NCBI RefSeq assembly: GCF_002744735.1
Contig: NZ_KZ319340.1
Coordinates: forward strand, 465,028 to 529,027
Origin: Marinobacter guineae
Lineage (GTDB): Bacteria; Pseudomonadota; Gammaproteobacteria; Pseudomonadales; Oleiphilaceae
Length of the DNA: 64,000 nt
Reading direction: 5' to 3'
In this document: piece by piece, positions 9,441-17,272 of the stretch
Layout of the letters: every line of letters begins with the position of its first letter
How positions within the stretch are numbered: the stretch's first letter is position 1
Position numbers and translations under genes: made by a program
Notes under the pieces: model-generated
Database searches by the model: none
What the model was told of the DNA's origin: nothing
The model's input: the letters and a program-made list of their open reading frames with translations, nothing else

Positions 9441-9899
9441 ATGCTGACAGTGGAACTGGACAACCTCGACCGCCACAAGAACTCGGTGATTGGCTACAGC
9501 CCCTGGAAAACCATCACCCAGGAGATGATACAGGCTTTCGCCGATGCCACCGGTGACCACCAGTGGGTTCATCTGGATGTGGAACGGGCAAGGCGTGAGT
9601 CGCCCTGGAAGAGCACCGTGGCCCATGGTTATCTGACCGCCTCCCTGATTCCACTGCTGAATCAGCAGGTCATTGACGTGCAGGGCAAAAGCGCCAGCAT
9701 CAATTACGGCCTGAACAAGCTACGCTTCCCCGCCGCCGTGAAGTCCGGCGCCCAGATCCGCAGCAAGCTGGAACTGCTGGACGTGTCCCGGGTGGACGAC
9801 CAACGCACGCTGGCCACCTATCGCACCACGGTGGAAATCCGCGGCGGGGACAAGCCCGCCTGCGTGGTGGAGAATCTGGCCATGTACGTGCGAAGCTGA
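9441..9899 (+). CDS. MaoC-like (R)-specific enoyl-CoA hydratase
   Basis: The gene starts at 9441 with CAGGAG upstream; the longer frame from 9252 overlaps the aldolase gene and reads as out-of-frame sequence. The product is 152 aa with a single hotdog fold. It carries the hydratase-2 signature FADATGDHQWVHLD, whose Asp and His are the catalytic pair, and the AHGYLTASLIP segment. It would hydrate a 2-enoyl-CoA to an (R)-3-hydroxyacyl-CoA. It is the last gene of the gcdH operon and ends 5 nt from the convergent CoA ligase gene. Confidence 0.92.
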   Translation: MLTVELDNLDRHKNSVIGYSPWKTITQEMIQAFADATGDHQWVHLDVERARRESPWKSTVAHGYLTASLIPLLNQQVIDVQGKSASINYGLNKLRFPAAVKSGAQIRSKLELLDVSRVDDQRTLATYRTTVEIRGGDKPACVVENLAMYVRS

Positions 9900-9904
9900 C
9901 CCGC

Positions 9905-11572
9905 TCAGGACTTGCCCTCCCACTCCTCTTCCTGCAACGCTCGCCACATCAGCTTGCCAGTGGGCGACTTCGGCAATTGGTCGACAAACTCGATCAGGGT
10001 GGGAATCTTGTAGGCCGCCATCTGCGCCTTGCACCAGGTGATAATATCCTCCGCCGAAGTCTTGCCCTCCGCCTCCGGGGTCAGCACGATACAGGCCTTC
10101 ACGGTCTCACCGCGCTTGGGATCCGGCGAGGAAATAATGCAGACTTCGTGGATCCCGGGATGGCGATACATCAGGCCCTCGACCTCTGATGGCCAGACCT
10201 TGTAACCGGACGCGTTAATCATCCGTTTGACCCGGTCCACCATGAAGAAATAGCCCTCCTCATCGTAGTATCCCAGATCACCGGTCCGGAAAAAGCGCTT
10301 GCCATCAATCTCCACAAACGCGGCTTCGGTTTCCGAAGGGCGATTCCAGTAACCAATGGTGACCTGAGGCCCATTGGAGACGATTTCACCGGTCTCCCCG
10401 GGGCCTTTTTCCTGCAAGGTGTCGACATCAATGATCCGGCTGTCCACATCAAATACCGGAATACCGAGGCACTGGGGCTTTGGGCGATTCGAGGGATTGA
10501 TGTGGGTGGCCGCCATGGTTTCCGACAGACCGTATCCCTCAATGTAGTCCAGACCGGTCATGGTCTTGAGCTTGGCAGCCACGGACTCCGGCATGGCGGC
10601 CCCGCCACCGCCGATGGTGGTGAGACTGGTCAGGTCGTACTGGCCAATGTCGGGGTTGGAAAGAAAATCCACCGCCATGGTGACAATGTTGGTCCAGCCG
10701 GTGACTTTGTACCGCTCGATCAGCCGTGCCGCGGTGGTGCGGTCCCAGCGGGTCATGATGATTATGGTGGAACCGCTGTAGATGGGGCTGTTCATGGAGC
10801 CGGTCATGCCGGTGACGTGGAAGAACGGCAGGGTCGCCAGTTGCACCGTGTTGGCGGTGCTGAGGTTCCAGAACGCCCGGTGCACGGCGGTGGCCATCAC
10901 GCTGCGGTGCGTGTGCATGCAGCCCTTGGGCGCGCCGGTGGTGCCGGAGCTGTAGGGAATCACGGCAAGATCTTCCGGGCCGGCGGTATGGGCAGACGGC
11001 CTATGATTTTCCGCCAGCGCCTGCTCCCAGCTAACCACACCGGCCATCTCACTCGACCAGGCCGGGGCGGCGACTTCGTTAGGAAGAGCCAGATCGGTGT
11101 CCGGGGCAATGTACGTGCTGTAGGAGGCCACCACTATCTGGTTAAGATCTGTGGTTTCCAATAACGGAGTGATAAAGCCGGCCAGTTCCTGACCCGCCAG
11201 GCAGACATGGGCACCGGTATCCGCAACGAAGTGCTCCAGCTCGGCCGCCCGGTTCATCGGGTTGATGGGAATCACTACGGCATCCGCACGCAGAATGGCG
11301 TAATAGGCAACCACGTACTGGGGTGAGTTCTGCATATACAGCAACACCCGGTCGCCTTTTGCCAGGCCCTGAGCCTGCAGATAGCCGGCCATCGCCTCCA
11401 CTTCCCGGAACAGCTGGCTGTAGGTCATCGGCGCATCGTAAAAAATGATCGCGGTACGGTCCGGATAACGCCGCGCGGAAATTTCCAGGTTGGTAAACAC
11501 GCTGGTCCGGGGCAGCGCCATGCTCTTGGGCAGTTCTCTCGGCCAGACGGCGTAATGGCGGGTAAATGTCAT
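9905..11572 (-). CDS. AMP-forming acyl-CoA ligase
   Basis: The start at 11572 gives MTFTRHYAVWPRELPK and 555 aa; upstream codons of the open frame lie inside surE. The motifs are A3 YSSGTTGAPKGCMHTH, A5 YGLSETMAATH, A7 TGDLGYYDEEGYFFMVDR and the C-terminal lysine in SPTGKLMWRAL. The enzyme would activate a carboxylic acid with ATP and CoA. It is the last gene of the minus-strand operon that includes an ACAD10/11-like dehydrogenase and kinase, matching the position of LvaE-type ligases in levulinate loci. The acid activated is not known. Confidence 0.92.
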   Translation of the reverse strand: MTFTRHYAVWPRELPKSMALPRTSVFTNLEISARRYPDRTAIIFYDAPMTYSQLFREVEAMAGYLQAQGLAKGDRVLLYMQNSPQYVVAYYAILRADAVVIPINPMNRAAELEHFVADTGAHVCLAGQELAGFITPLLETTDLNQIVVASYSTYIAPDTDLALPNEVAAPAWSSEMAGVVSWEQALAENHRPSAHTAGPEDLAVIPYSSGTTGAPKGCMHTHRSVMATAVHRAFWNLSTANTVQLATLPFFHVTGMTGSMNSPIYSGSTIIIMTRWDRTTAARLIERYKVTGWTNIVTMAVDFLSNPDIGQYDLTSLTTIGGGGAAMPESVAAKLKTMTGLDYIEGYGLSETMAATHINPSNRPKPQCLGIPVFDVDSRIIDVDTLQEKGPGETGEIVSNGPQVTIGYWNRPSETEAAFVEIDGKRFFRTGDLGYYDEEGYFFMVDRVKRMINASGYKVWPSEVEGLMYRHPGIHEVCIISSPDPKRGETVKACIVLTPEAEGKTSAEDIITWCKAQMAAYKIPTLIEFVDQLPKSPTGKLMWRALQEEEWEGKS

Positions 11573-11594
11573 CGTTGTGATCCCCTTATTCGGT

Positions 11595-12392
11595 TCAGTG
11601 AGCCGCTGTCGCGGCCAGATCAAAAACGTCGGTGCCGCCGGGCAGAGCTTCCCGGTGGCGCAATGGTGTGATGGCGATGGCGTTGTCTCGCAACACGCTG
11701 ACGTCCTCATCGGGCGCCACGATGTGGCGGGAGCTGCGATCAAAACCCAGCCACCAGTACGGCAGGCTGCGGGCATCCTGACCCGCCAGCAGGCGCGCGC
11801 TCTGGATCGAGCCGTTGGACTGCTTGCACCACCGTGCCTGGTTAATCGCCGCCACCTCGCAGGCGGGGAAATTCACGTTCCAGGCCCGGTTCTGTCCCGG
11901 CTGCCACAACTGGCGGATAACGGTTTCCCCAAAGATGGAGACCGGCGACCAATCCACTCCTTCCCGGCTCAGAAAAGCCTGGCTCAGTGCCATGGCGGGT
12001 ATCCCCATATGCTCGGCACTGAGTACCGCCCCGACGGTGCCGGAATACTGCACGGAGTCGCTGATATTGGCGCCGCAATTCACCCCGGACAGCACCAGGT
12101 CCGGCGGCGTTTCCCCAAACCACTGGGCCAGCGAATACAGCACGCAATCCGCCGGCGTGCCGGAGACCGCAAAGCGCTTGTCGCCCTGCTCATACACCCG
12201 TAACGGGTCATGAATGGAGATACTCTGGCCGGCGCCGCTGCGATCATGTTCCGGCGCGACGACCCAGACTTCCTCGGCGAGGTTGCGGGCGATCTGCTCG
12301 AGCACTTTCAGGCCTGGTGCGTTGATGCCGTCGTCGTTGGTGATCAGGATGCGACGGACGATAGCGCCACCCATGACTTCAGACTCGCTCAT
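11595..12392 (-). CDS. surE: SurE family 5'/3'-nucleotidase (acid phosphatase)
   Basis: The product is 265 aa. Family motifs are ILITNDDGINAPG near the N-terminus, with the metal-binding aspartates, PEHDRSGAGQSIS and the LVLSGVNCGANIS segment. SurE hydrolyses phosphomonoesters such as nucleoside monophosphates. The start codon overlaps the stop of the preceding kinase gene (ATGA), and GGAGA lies 7 nt upstream, so translation is likely coupled. This copy is not in the usual pcm/nlpD/rpoS neighbourhood. Its pairing with a kinase suggests a phosphatase role in the same pathway, for example recycling stray phospho-acyl intermediates; that role is inference. Confidence 0.92.
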   Translation of the reverse strand: MSESEVMGGAIVRRILITNDDGINAPGLKVLEQIARNLAEEVWVVAPEHDRSGAGQSISIHDPLRVYEQGDKRFAVSGTPADCVLYSLAQWFGETPPDLVLSGVNCGANISDSVQYSGTVGAVLSAEHMGIPAMALSQAFLSREGVDWSPVSIFGETVIRQLWQPGQNRAWNVNFPACEVAAINQARWCKQSNGSIQSARLLAGQDARSLPYWWLGFDRSSRHIVAPDEDVSVLRDNAIAITPLRHREALPGGTDVFDLAATAAH

Positions 12393-13453
12393 GACCGGTC
12401 TCCTTCACTGGCAATTTTCCAACCCACATCTGCCAGCAGGCTCGCCCGCTTGCCCACGTCCAGGGCATTGGCATTGGCGGCATTGCCATCCAGCGCCCGC
12501 TTGTAGACGCCCTGAAGAATAGACGCCAGCCGGAACAGGGAAAACGCCAGGAACACGTGCCAGTCGGCAATGCCATCCCGGCCGGTCTGGCGGCAGTATC
12601 GGGCAATGGTTTCCTGCTCATCCGGAATACCCAGTGCCTCCAGATCCTCACCCAGCAGTCCTCTCATGCCTTCCAGATCCGATGGCAGGTAATAAGGAAG
12701 ACAGTAATAGGCCAGATCCGCCAATGGATGGCCCAGCGTCGAAAGCTCCCAGTCCAGGATGGCAATCACTTCCGGACTGTCCGGCGCCAGCATCAGATTG
12801 CCAAACCGGTAATCGCCATGGGCGATAGCGCATTCATCGGTGGAGGGCAGATTCTCCGGCAGCCAGGCCATGAGTTTGTCCATGGCCGGCAGTTCGTCGG
12901 TTTTTGATGCCAGGTACTGTTTACTCCAACGGGAAACCTGCCGCGCAACATAGCCTTCCGGGCGGCCAAAATCGCCGAGGCCAACAGCATTCACATCCAC
13001 CGAGTGCAGTTGCGCCAGGGTGTCGATGGCGGAGTGATGGGCTGGTAACCGTTCGTGACGATCCAGCGCCCTCAGGGCAGAGTGGCTGACGATGCGGCCC
13101 TCAAGGTAGTCCATGACATAGAACGGCGTGCCGATGACATTGCTGTCTTCACACAGGGCCCGGGTGGTTGGCACCGGGACGCTGGTGTGTTCGGACAGGG
13201 CACGCATGACTTTGTACTCCCGCTCGATCATGTGAGCAGAGGGAAGGGTTTTGCCAGGCGGCTTTTTGCGCAGCACGTATTGGCCGCTGTCGGTGTCCAG
13301 CAGGAACGTAGGGTTGGACTGGCCGCCCTGGAATTGCCGGACATCCAGCCTTGTGCCGAAGCCCGGTATGGTCTGCTGCAGCCAGCTCAGGAGGCTGGCT
13401 TCATCGAATTTGTGGGCCGGGAGGACTTCTACCAGCTCTGGGGTGATGCTCAT
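12389..13453 (-). CDS. APH-type phosphotransferase (LvaA / ACAD10-11 kinase-like)
   Basis: The gene starts at 13453 (MSITPELVEVL), giving 354 aa. The open frame extends upstream to 13588, but those codons lie in an inverted-repeat element. The kinase motif HGDYRFGN occupies residues 212-219, followed by AILDWELSTLGHP, matching the Brenner and DxD-like motifs of the aminoglycoside phosphotransferase fold. The same kinase family is fused to an acyl-CoA dehydrogenase in animal ACAD10/11 and acts in LvaA-type phosphorylation of 4-hydroxyacyl-CoA. An ACAD10/11-like dehydrogenase lies two genes upstream. I infer phosphorylation of a hydroxyacyl-CoA rather than an antibiotic. Confidence 0.9.
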   Translation of the reverse strand: MSITPELVEVLPAHKFDEASLLSWLQQTIPGFGTRLDVRQFQGGQSNPTFLLDTDSGQYVLRKKPPGKTLPSAHMIEREYKVMRALSEHTSVPVPTTRALCEDSNVIGTPFYVMDYLEGRIVSHSALRALDRHERLPAHHSAIDTLAQLHSVDVNAVGLGDFGRPEGYVARQVSRWSKQYLASKTDELPAMDKLMAWLPENLPSTDECAIAHGDYRFGNLMLAPDSPEVIAILDWELSTLGHPLADLAYYCLPYYLPSDLEGMRGLLGEDLEALGIPDEQETIARYCRQTGRDGIADWHVFLAFSLFRLASILQGVYKRALDGNAANANALDVGKRASLLADVGWKIASEGDRS

Positions 13454-13484
13454 GTTTTGTTTTGCCTTCCGTTTTGGGGGCAGC

Positions 13485-13581
13485 GGCCGGCTGGCAGGGG
13501 TGGCCTTTCTTCCGGAAAAAAGCAACTCGCTTTGCTCAGACATCTTTTTTCCTGCAGAAAGGCCACCCCTACCCACCGGCC
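13485..13581. repeat. Inverted-repeat intergenic element 2
   Basis: The arms at 13485-13510 and 13556-13581 pair over 26 bp with three mismatches. The inner 15 bases, AGGGGTGGCCTTTCT and its complement, match perfectly. Inner A- and T-runs extend the pairing further. The element lies between the SDR and kinase genes and supplies a spurious N-terminal extension to the kinase frame. It lacks the core box of elements 1, 3 and 4. Confidence 0.7.
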
Positions 13582-13591
13582 TCGGCATACT

Positions 13592-13614
13592 TTTGTTTGG
13601 CTACCCCAAACAAA
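13592..13614 (-). terminator. Hairpin just downstream of the SDR gene
   Basis: TTTGTTTGG and CCAAACAAA form a perfect 9-bp stem around a five-base loop, 8 nt past the SDR stop. There is no long U-run on the minus strand, so it may be a weak terminator, an mRNA-stabilising hairpin or part of the neighbouring repeat element. Confidence 0.4.
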
Positions 13615-13621
13615 TGGTTTG

Positions 13622-14389
13622 CTAACAAATCGTTTCGCCGCCATCGGCTACGATGACCTGGCCGGTGATGTAGGCGCTGGCCCTGGTGGACAAAAACACT
13701 GCGAGGCCGGCGATATCTACCGGTTCGCCAATTCGGCGCAACGGCGTTTTATCTTCCGCGCGTTTGACGCGTACCGGGTCTTCCCACAGGGCTTTGGCGA
13801 AGTCGGTCTTGATCAGGCCCGGAGCGATGCTGTTAACGCGGATGCCCTTCGGCCCCCACTCCACGGCCAGGTTGCGGGCAAGAGCCGCTTCCGCAGCTTT
13901 GGACACGCCATAAGTGCCGATGGTGGTATTGCCACGGATACCGGCGATGCTGGACAGGAGCACAACCGCGCCTTCGCCTTTCTCGGCCATCTGCGGCAGC
14001 ACCATGTTGGTGAGCCAGAAGGTGCCCTTGACGTTGGTGTCCATGATCTTGTCCCAGGCGTCGTCGGTCATTTCCGCAGTGGTTCCGTAGACCGGGTTGG
14101 TGGCGGCGTTGCACACCAGCACGTCGATAGCGCCCCAGGCTTCGTTGGTTTTATCCACCAGGTTCTGCAGCTCGTCTTTTTTACCGACATGGCAGGGAAT
14201 GGCGATGGCTTCGTAGCCCTGGGCTTTCAGTTCACTGGCCACCTGTTCACAGGCCTCGGCCTTGCGGCTGGAGATCACGACCCTGGCACCCAGGCGGGCC
14301 ATTTCTTCGGCGATGGCGCGGCCGATGCCTTTGGTGGAACCGGTGATCACCGCAACCTTGCCGGTCATATCAAAAAGCGGGTTAGTCAT
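13622..14389 (-). CDS. SDR family oxidoreductase (3-hydroxyacyl-CoA dehydrogenase or ketoreductase-like)
   Basis: The gene starts at 14389 (MTNPLFDMTGK) with GAGGACGG upstream, giving 255 aa; the longer frame runs into a repeat element. It has the NAD(P) motif TGSTKGIG near residue 17, NAAT in the NNAG position, the catalytic segment around YGVSK and a C-terminal ITGQVIVADGG. It is a classical SDR that would interconvert a hydroxyl and a keto group. The operon position next to an APH kinase and an ACAD10/11-like enzyme suggests a hydroxyacyl-CoA or 4-keto/4-hydroxy acid substrate. The coenzyme preference was not determined. Confidence 0.92.
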   Translation of the reverse strand: MTNPLFDMTGKVAVITGSTKGIGRAIAEEMARLGARVVISSRKAEACEQVASELKAQGYEAIAIPCHVGKKDELQNLVDKTNEAWGAIDVLVCNAATNPVYGTTAEMTDDAWDKIMDTNVKGTFWLTNMVLPQMAEKGEGAVVLLSSIAGIRGNTTIGTYGVSKAAEAALARNLAVEWGPKGIRVNSIAPGLIKTDFAKALWEDPVRVKRAEDKTPLRRIGEPVDIAGLAVFLSTRASAYITGQVIVADGGETIC

Positions 14390-14417
14390 CGTTCCGTCCT
14401 CATTCTCAAAGCTTGGG

Positions 14418-14606
14418 GAACGAACGGGGAGGAACCTGCCGGGACTGTGCAAAACATGGATGTTTTGCTCAAGCCTACAAGGGTCAGTTCGAGCGTTTAT
14501 GAAGCGAAGCTTCATGCGACAAACTGACGACGGCAATCTGTGATTGCCGGCCGGACCCCGGAGGGGTATTCACGGCGTGTCCCGGCAGGTGCCTCCCCGG
14601 TCGTTC
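14418..14606. repeat. Inverted-repeat intergenic element 3
   Basis: The arms 14418-14445 and 14579-14606 pair over 28 bp with two mismatches. Read on the minus strand, the box ACACGCCGTGAATACC follows the outer arm, as in elements 1 and 4. Internal hairpins include GCAAAACATGGATGTTTTGC (14449-14468) and CGGCAATCTGTGATTGCCG. The element fills most of the 246-nt gap between the SDR and acyl-CoA dehydrogenase genes and extends the SDR open frame with non-native codons. Confidence 0.75.
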
Positions 14607-14635
14607 ATGCGCCCGACGAATCGGGCCGAAAATCT

Positions 14636-15838
14636 TTAGCGGTACTGACGAAGCTCAATCTTGGCCACAGAGTCCAGATGCACCTCATCGGGCCCGTCCG
14701 CCAGACGCAGTGTCCGCACCTTGGCCCAGGCTTCCGCCAGGAAGGTGTCCTGGGAAACACCGGCGCCGCCGTGCACCTGAATAGCCCGGTCCAGCACCTT
14801 CAGTGCCATGCTCGGGGCGATCACCTTGATCATCGCAATCTCCTGACGGGCCACCTTGTTACCAACGGTGTCCATCATGTGCGCCGCTTTCAACGTCAAC
14901 AGCCGCGCCTGCTCAATCTCGATGCGGCTGCGGGCAATGTCCTTGCGGATGGAATCGAAACTGGACAGGGGCTTGCCAAAGGCTTCACGGGCATTGGCAC
15001 GCTTGCACATCAGTTCCAGTGCCCGCTCGGCCACACCAATCGTGCGCATGCAGTGGTGAATACGGCCCGGCCCAAGGCGCCCCTGGGCGATTTCGAAACC
15101 CCGGCCCTCACCCAGCAGGATGTTTTCCACCGGCACCCGCACATTCTCGTAGTGAATCTCCGCATGTCCGTGGGGCGCATGGTCGTAGCCGAACACCGTC
15201 AGCGAACGAATCATCTTCACGCCCGGCGCGTCCAGGGGCACCAGAATCATCGACTGCTGCTGGTGCTTCTCGGCCTTCGGGTCGGTCTTGCCCATGACAA
15301 TGGCGATTTTCGAGGTGGTGGTCATGGCGCCAGAGGACCACCACTTTTTCCCGTTGATCACATACTCGTCGCCGTCGCGGCGGATTTCACAGGCGATGTT
15401 GGTGGCATCGGACGAAGCCACATCCGGCTCAGTCATGGAAAAGCAGGAGCGGATCTCGCCAGCCAGAAGCGGCTTCAGCCACTTCTCCTGCTGCTCCTTA
15501 TTACCGTAGCGGGCGATAGTTTCCATGTTGCCGGTATCCGGTGCGGAACAGTTGAACACCTCCGGCGCCATAGCGGAGCGGCCCATGACTTCACACAAAT
15601 GGGCGTATTCGTAGTTGGTCAGCCCGGCCCCGAATTCACTTTCCGGCAGGAACAGGTTCCACAGGCCGGCGGCTTTCGCCTTGACTTTCAGTTCCTCGAT
15701 AATTGGTACCGGCGCCCAGCGGTTCTCTGCCTGCTCAATCTGCTCATGGTGTTTATGCTCATTCGGGTAGATATAGGCATCCATGAACTCGTTCAGCTGC
15801 GCCTGCAGCTTTTTCGCCTTGTCAGACAGTTCAAACAT
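14636..15838 (-). CDS. Acyl-CoA dehydrogenase, ACAD10/11-like
   Basis: The 400-aa flavoprotein contains [39 protein letters not shown] and the C-terminal [16 protein letters not shown]. The GRIHHCMR and DGPDEVHL segments are hallmarks of the ACAD10/ACAD11 branch. Members of that branch act with an APH kinase on 4-hydroxyacyl-CoA: the kinase phosphorylates the hydroxyl, and the dehydrogenase fold removes phosphate to yield an enoyl-CoA. Here the two activities are separate genes of one operon. The alternative is an ordinary FAD-dependent dehydrogenase of long or branched acyl-CoAs. Confidence 0.9.
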   Translation of the reverse strand: MFELSDKAKKLQAQLNEFMDAYIYPNEHKHHEQIEQAENRWAPVPIIEELKVKAKAAGLWNLFLPESEFGAGLTNYEYAHLCEVMGRSAMAPEVFNCSAPDTGNMETIARYGNKEQQEKWLKPLLAGEIRSCFSMTEPDVASSDATNIACEIRRDGDEYVINGKKWWSSGAMTTTSKIAIVMGKTDPKAEKHQQQSMILVPLDAPGVKMIRSLTVFGYDHAPHGHAEIHYENVRVPVENILLGEGRGFEIAQGRLGPGRIHHCMRTIGVAERALELMCKRANAREAFGKPLSSFDSIRKDIARSRIEIEQARLLTLKAAHMMDTVGNKVARQEIAMIKVIAPSMALKVLDRAIQVHGGAGVSQDTFLAEAWAKVRTLRLADGPDEVHLDSVAKIELRQYR

Positions 15839-15885
15839 GTCCGCTTCCTCTTGGTGTTGTTGGCATTAAATCGGTAACCGTTCCG

Positions 15886-16326
15886 TCAGATAGGAACGCC
15901 CTCTGGCTTGTCGCTGCCGGACCGAATCCGGAAAGTGCCCTCGGCGATGGCCAGCAGGTTGCCCTTGTCGTCATGAACCTCGCCGGTGCTGTTGAAAATG
16001 CGAGTGCCTCCGGCGCGCTTGCGACCGGTGACCTTTATGGTTCCGCCAGAACACTGCCCGGTGAAGGTGGTGGTCAGGGACAGGGTAATGGCTTTGCGCA
16101 TCCGCCCGGGGTAGGGGCAATGGGTGCCCGCCTGGGCCAGCACAATGTCCAGCAGCGAGGTGAGCACACCGCCGTGGATCACTCCACCCAGATTCAGGTG
16201 CCGGGGTTGCAGTTCCAGCTCCAGCACCGCCTCATTCTCTTCCCAGGACACCTGACGATAACCCAGCAGGCTGTGAAAGCCGGGCAGGTCTTTTCCATCG
16301 GTAAACAGGGGCTCTTGCTCACTCAT
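15886..16326 (-). CDS. PaaI-type hotdog thioesterase
   Basis: The 146-aa product has a single hotdog fold. The motif NLGGVIHGGVLTSLLDIVLA matches the PaaI/YbgC-like thioesterase signature, with HGG and the catalytic Asp. It would hydrolyse acyl-CoA and so release CoA from stalled intermediates. Its start codon overlaps the SDR stop by one base (TAATG), which indicates translational coupling. It sits 47 nt upstream of the ACAD10/11-like gene in the same operon. Substrate is unknown. Confidence 0.9.
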   Translation of the reverse strand: MSEQEPLFTDGKDLPGFHSLLGYRQVSWEENEAVLELELQPRHLNLGGVIHGGVLTSLLDIVLAQAGTHCPYPGRMRKAITLSLTTTFTGQCSGGTIKVTGRKRAGGTRIFNSTGEVHDDKGNLLAIAEGTFRIRSGSDKPEGVPI

Positions 16327-17126
16327 TACACTTTCATTCCTGGCAGGTTAAGGGACGCGGTATTACCACCGTCCACGGGCAGGGACTGACCGGTGATGTA
16401 GCTGGCATCGTCGCTGGCAAGAAACAGGATAGCCGCAGCGATTTCCTCGGGGTTGCCATACCGGCGCAGCTCGCAACGGGCCCCGAGCTTATGGGCTTTT
16501 TCATTGGCTCGGGCGTAGTCGAACACCGCCCGGGTCATGCCGGTTTCCACCAGGCCGGGACACACCGCGTTCACCCGCACGTTGTCGCTGCCCAGATCAC
16601 AGGCGGCGGTCATGGTCAGGTTGATTACGCCGGCTTTGGAGGCACTGTAGGCATTGCCGCCAGCGCCGGACCGGATGCCCGCCACCGAGGCGGTGTTGAC
16701 GATGGCACCGAGCTTGCGGGCCTGCATGTGCGGCGCCACGTGTTTGATCAGCAGCATGGTGCCCACCAGATTCACCGACAACACCTGGTCCCACTCGGCA
16801 CGGTCGTTTCCGGTAACCGGTGGGTGACCCTTGCCGGTGCTGGCAATGCCGGCAATATTGCAGAGCACGTCGATCTGCCCGAACGTCGCCATGGTCTCGT
16901 TCACCAGGGCTGCCACCTGGGCTTCGTCAGCCACATCCACCAGCCGTCGCAGGCAATCGGTGCCCTCGGGCAGCTGGTTTTCGGTTTCCACCAGGCCTGC
17001 GTCCGAGGTGTCTGCCAGGATCACTGAGGCACCCTCCCGGGCCAACCGCAGGGCTGTTGCCCGGCCGATGCCGCTGCCGCTGCCGGCGCCAGTGACAATG
17101 GCCACCCGTTGATCAAACCGTCCCAT
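16326..17126 (-). CDS. SDR family oxidoreductase
   Basis: Two in-frame ATGs are available. The second, at 17126 (MGRFDQRVAIV), has GGGGAG 7 nt upstream, while the first at 17132 has only one base of spacing, so 17126 is preferred (266 aa). Motifs are TGAGSGSGIG at the N-terminus, NIAG, YSASK and the C-terminal ITGQSLPVDGG. It is a classical NAD(P)-dependent alcohol or 3-hydroxyacyl-CoA dehydrogenase. It heads the minus-strand operon and is divergent from a CoA ligase gene. Substrate is not evident. Confidence 0.92.
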   Translation of the reverse strand: MGRFDQRVAIVTGAGSGSGIGRATALRLAREGASVILADTSDAGLVETENQLPEGTDCLRRLVDVADEAQVAALVNETMATFGQIDVLCNIAGIASTGKGHPPVTGNDRAEWDQVLSVNLVGTMLLIKHVAPHMQARKLGAIVNTASVAGIRSGAGGNAYSASKAGVINLTMTAACDLGSDNVRVNAVCPGLVETGMTRAVFDYARANEKAHKLGARCELRRYGNPEEIAAAILFLASDDASYITGQSLPVDGGNTASLNLPGMKV

Positions 17127-17199
17127 ACCCATGCTCCCCGGACTGTCTCATTATTGTTGATGGTGTTGGGGTCTTTCTGTTCAGGTAATTTGTCACGCC

Positions 17200-17227
17200 T
17201 TCCGGTTTTGAGTCAATATATTCGGAA
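17200..17227. promoter_or_regulatory. Inverted repeat in divergent promoter region
   Basis: CTTCCG and CGGAAG flank an AT-rich centre in the 146-nt gap between the divergent SDR and CoA ligase genes. It could be an operator for both directions; no dedicated regulator is adjacent. Confidence 0.25.
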
Positions 17228-17272
17228 GTTAATTTCACTAGATAAAACACGATAACACCGAAGAGGCAAAAA

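Noticed and set aside
12389..13453. Aminoglycoside resistance kinase
   Set aside because: The fold is shared, but the operon of acyl-CoA enzymes and the ACAD10/11 association favour a hydroxyacyl-CoA kinase.
13454..13588. N-terminal extension of the APH kinase frame
   Set aside because: These 45 codons fall in an inverted-repeat element and lack family similarity; MSITPELVEVL at 13453 is the natural start.
13055..14527. 490-codon plus-strand open frame
   Set aside because: It lies antisense to the kinase and SDR genes, has no family motif, and is explained by the GC-rich codon pattern of the true genes.
14540..15877. 445-codon plus-strand open frame
   Set aside because: It mirrors the ACAD10/11-like gene on the other strand and has a His/Gln-rich composition typical of shadow frames.
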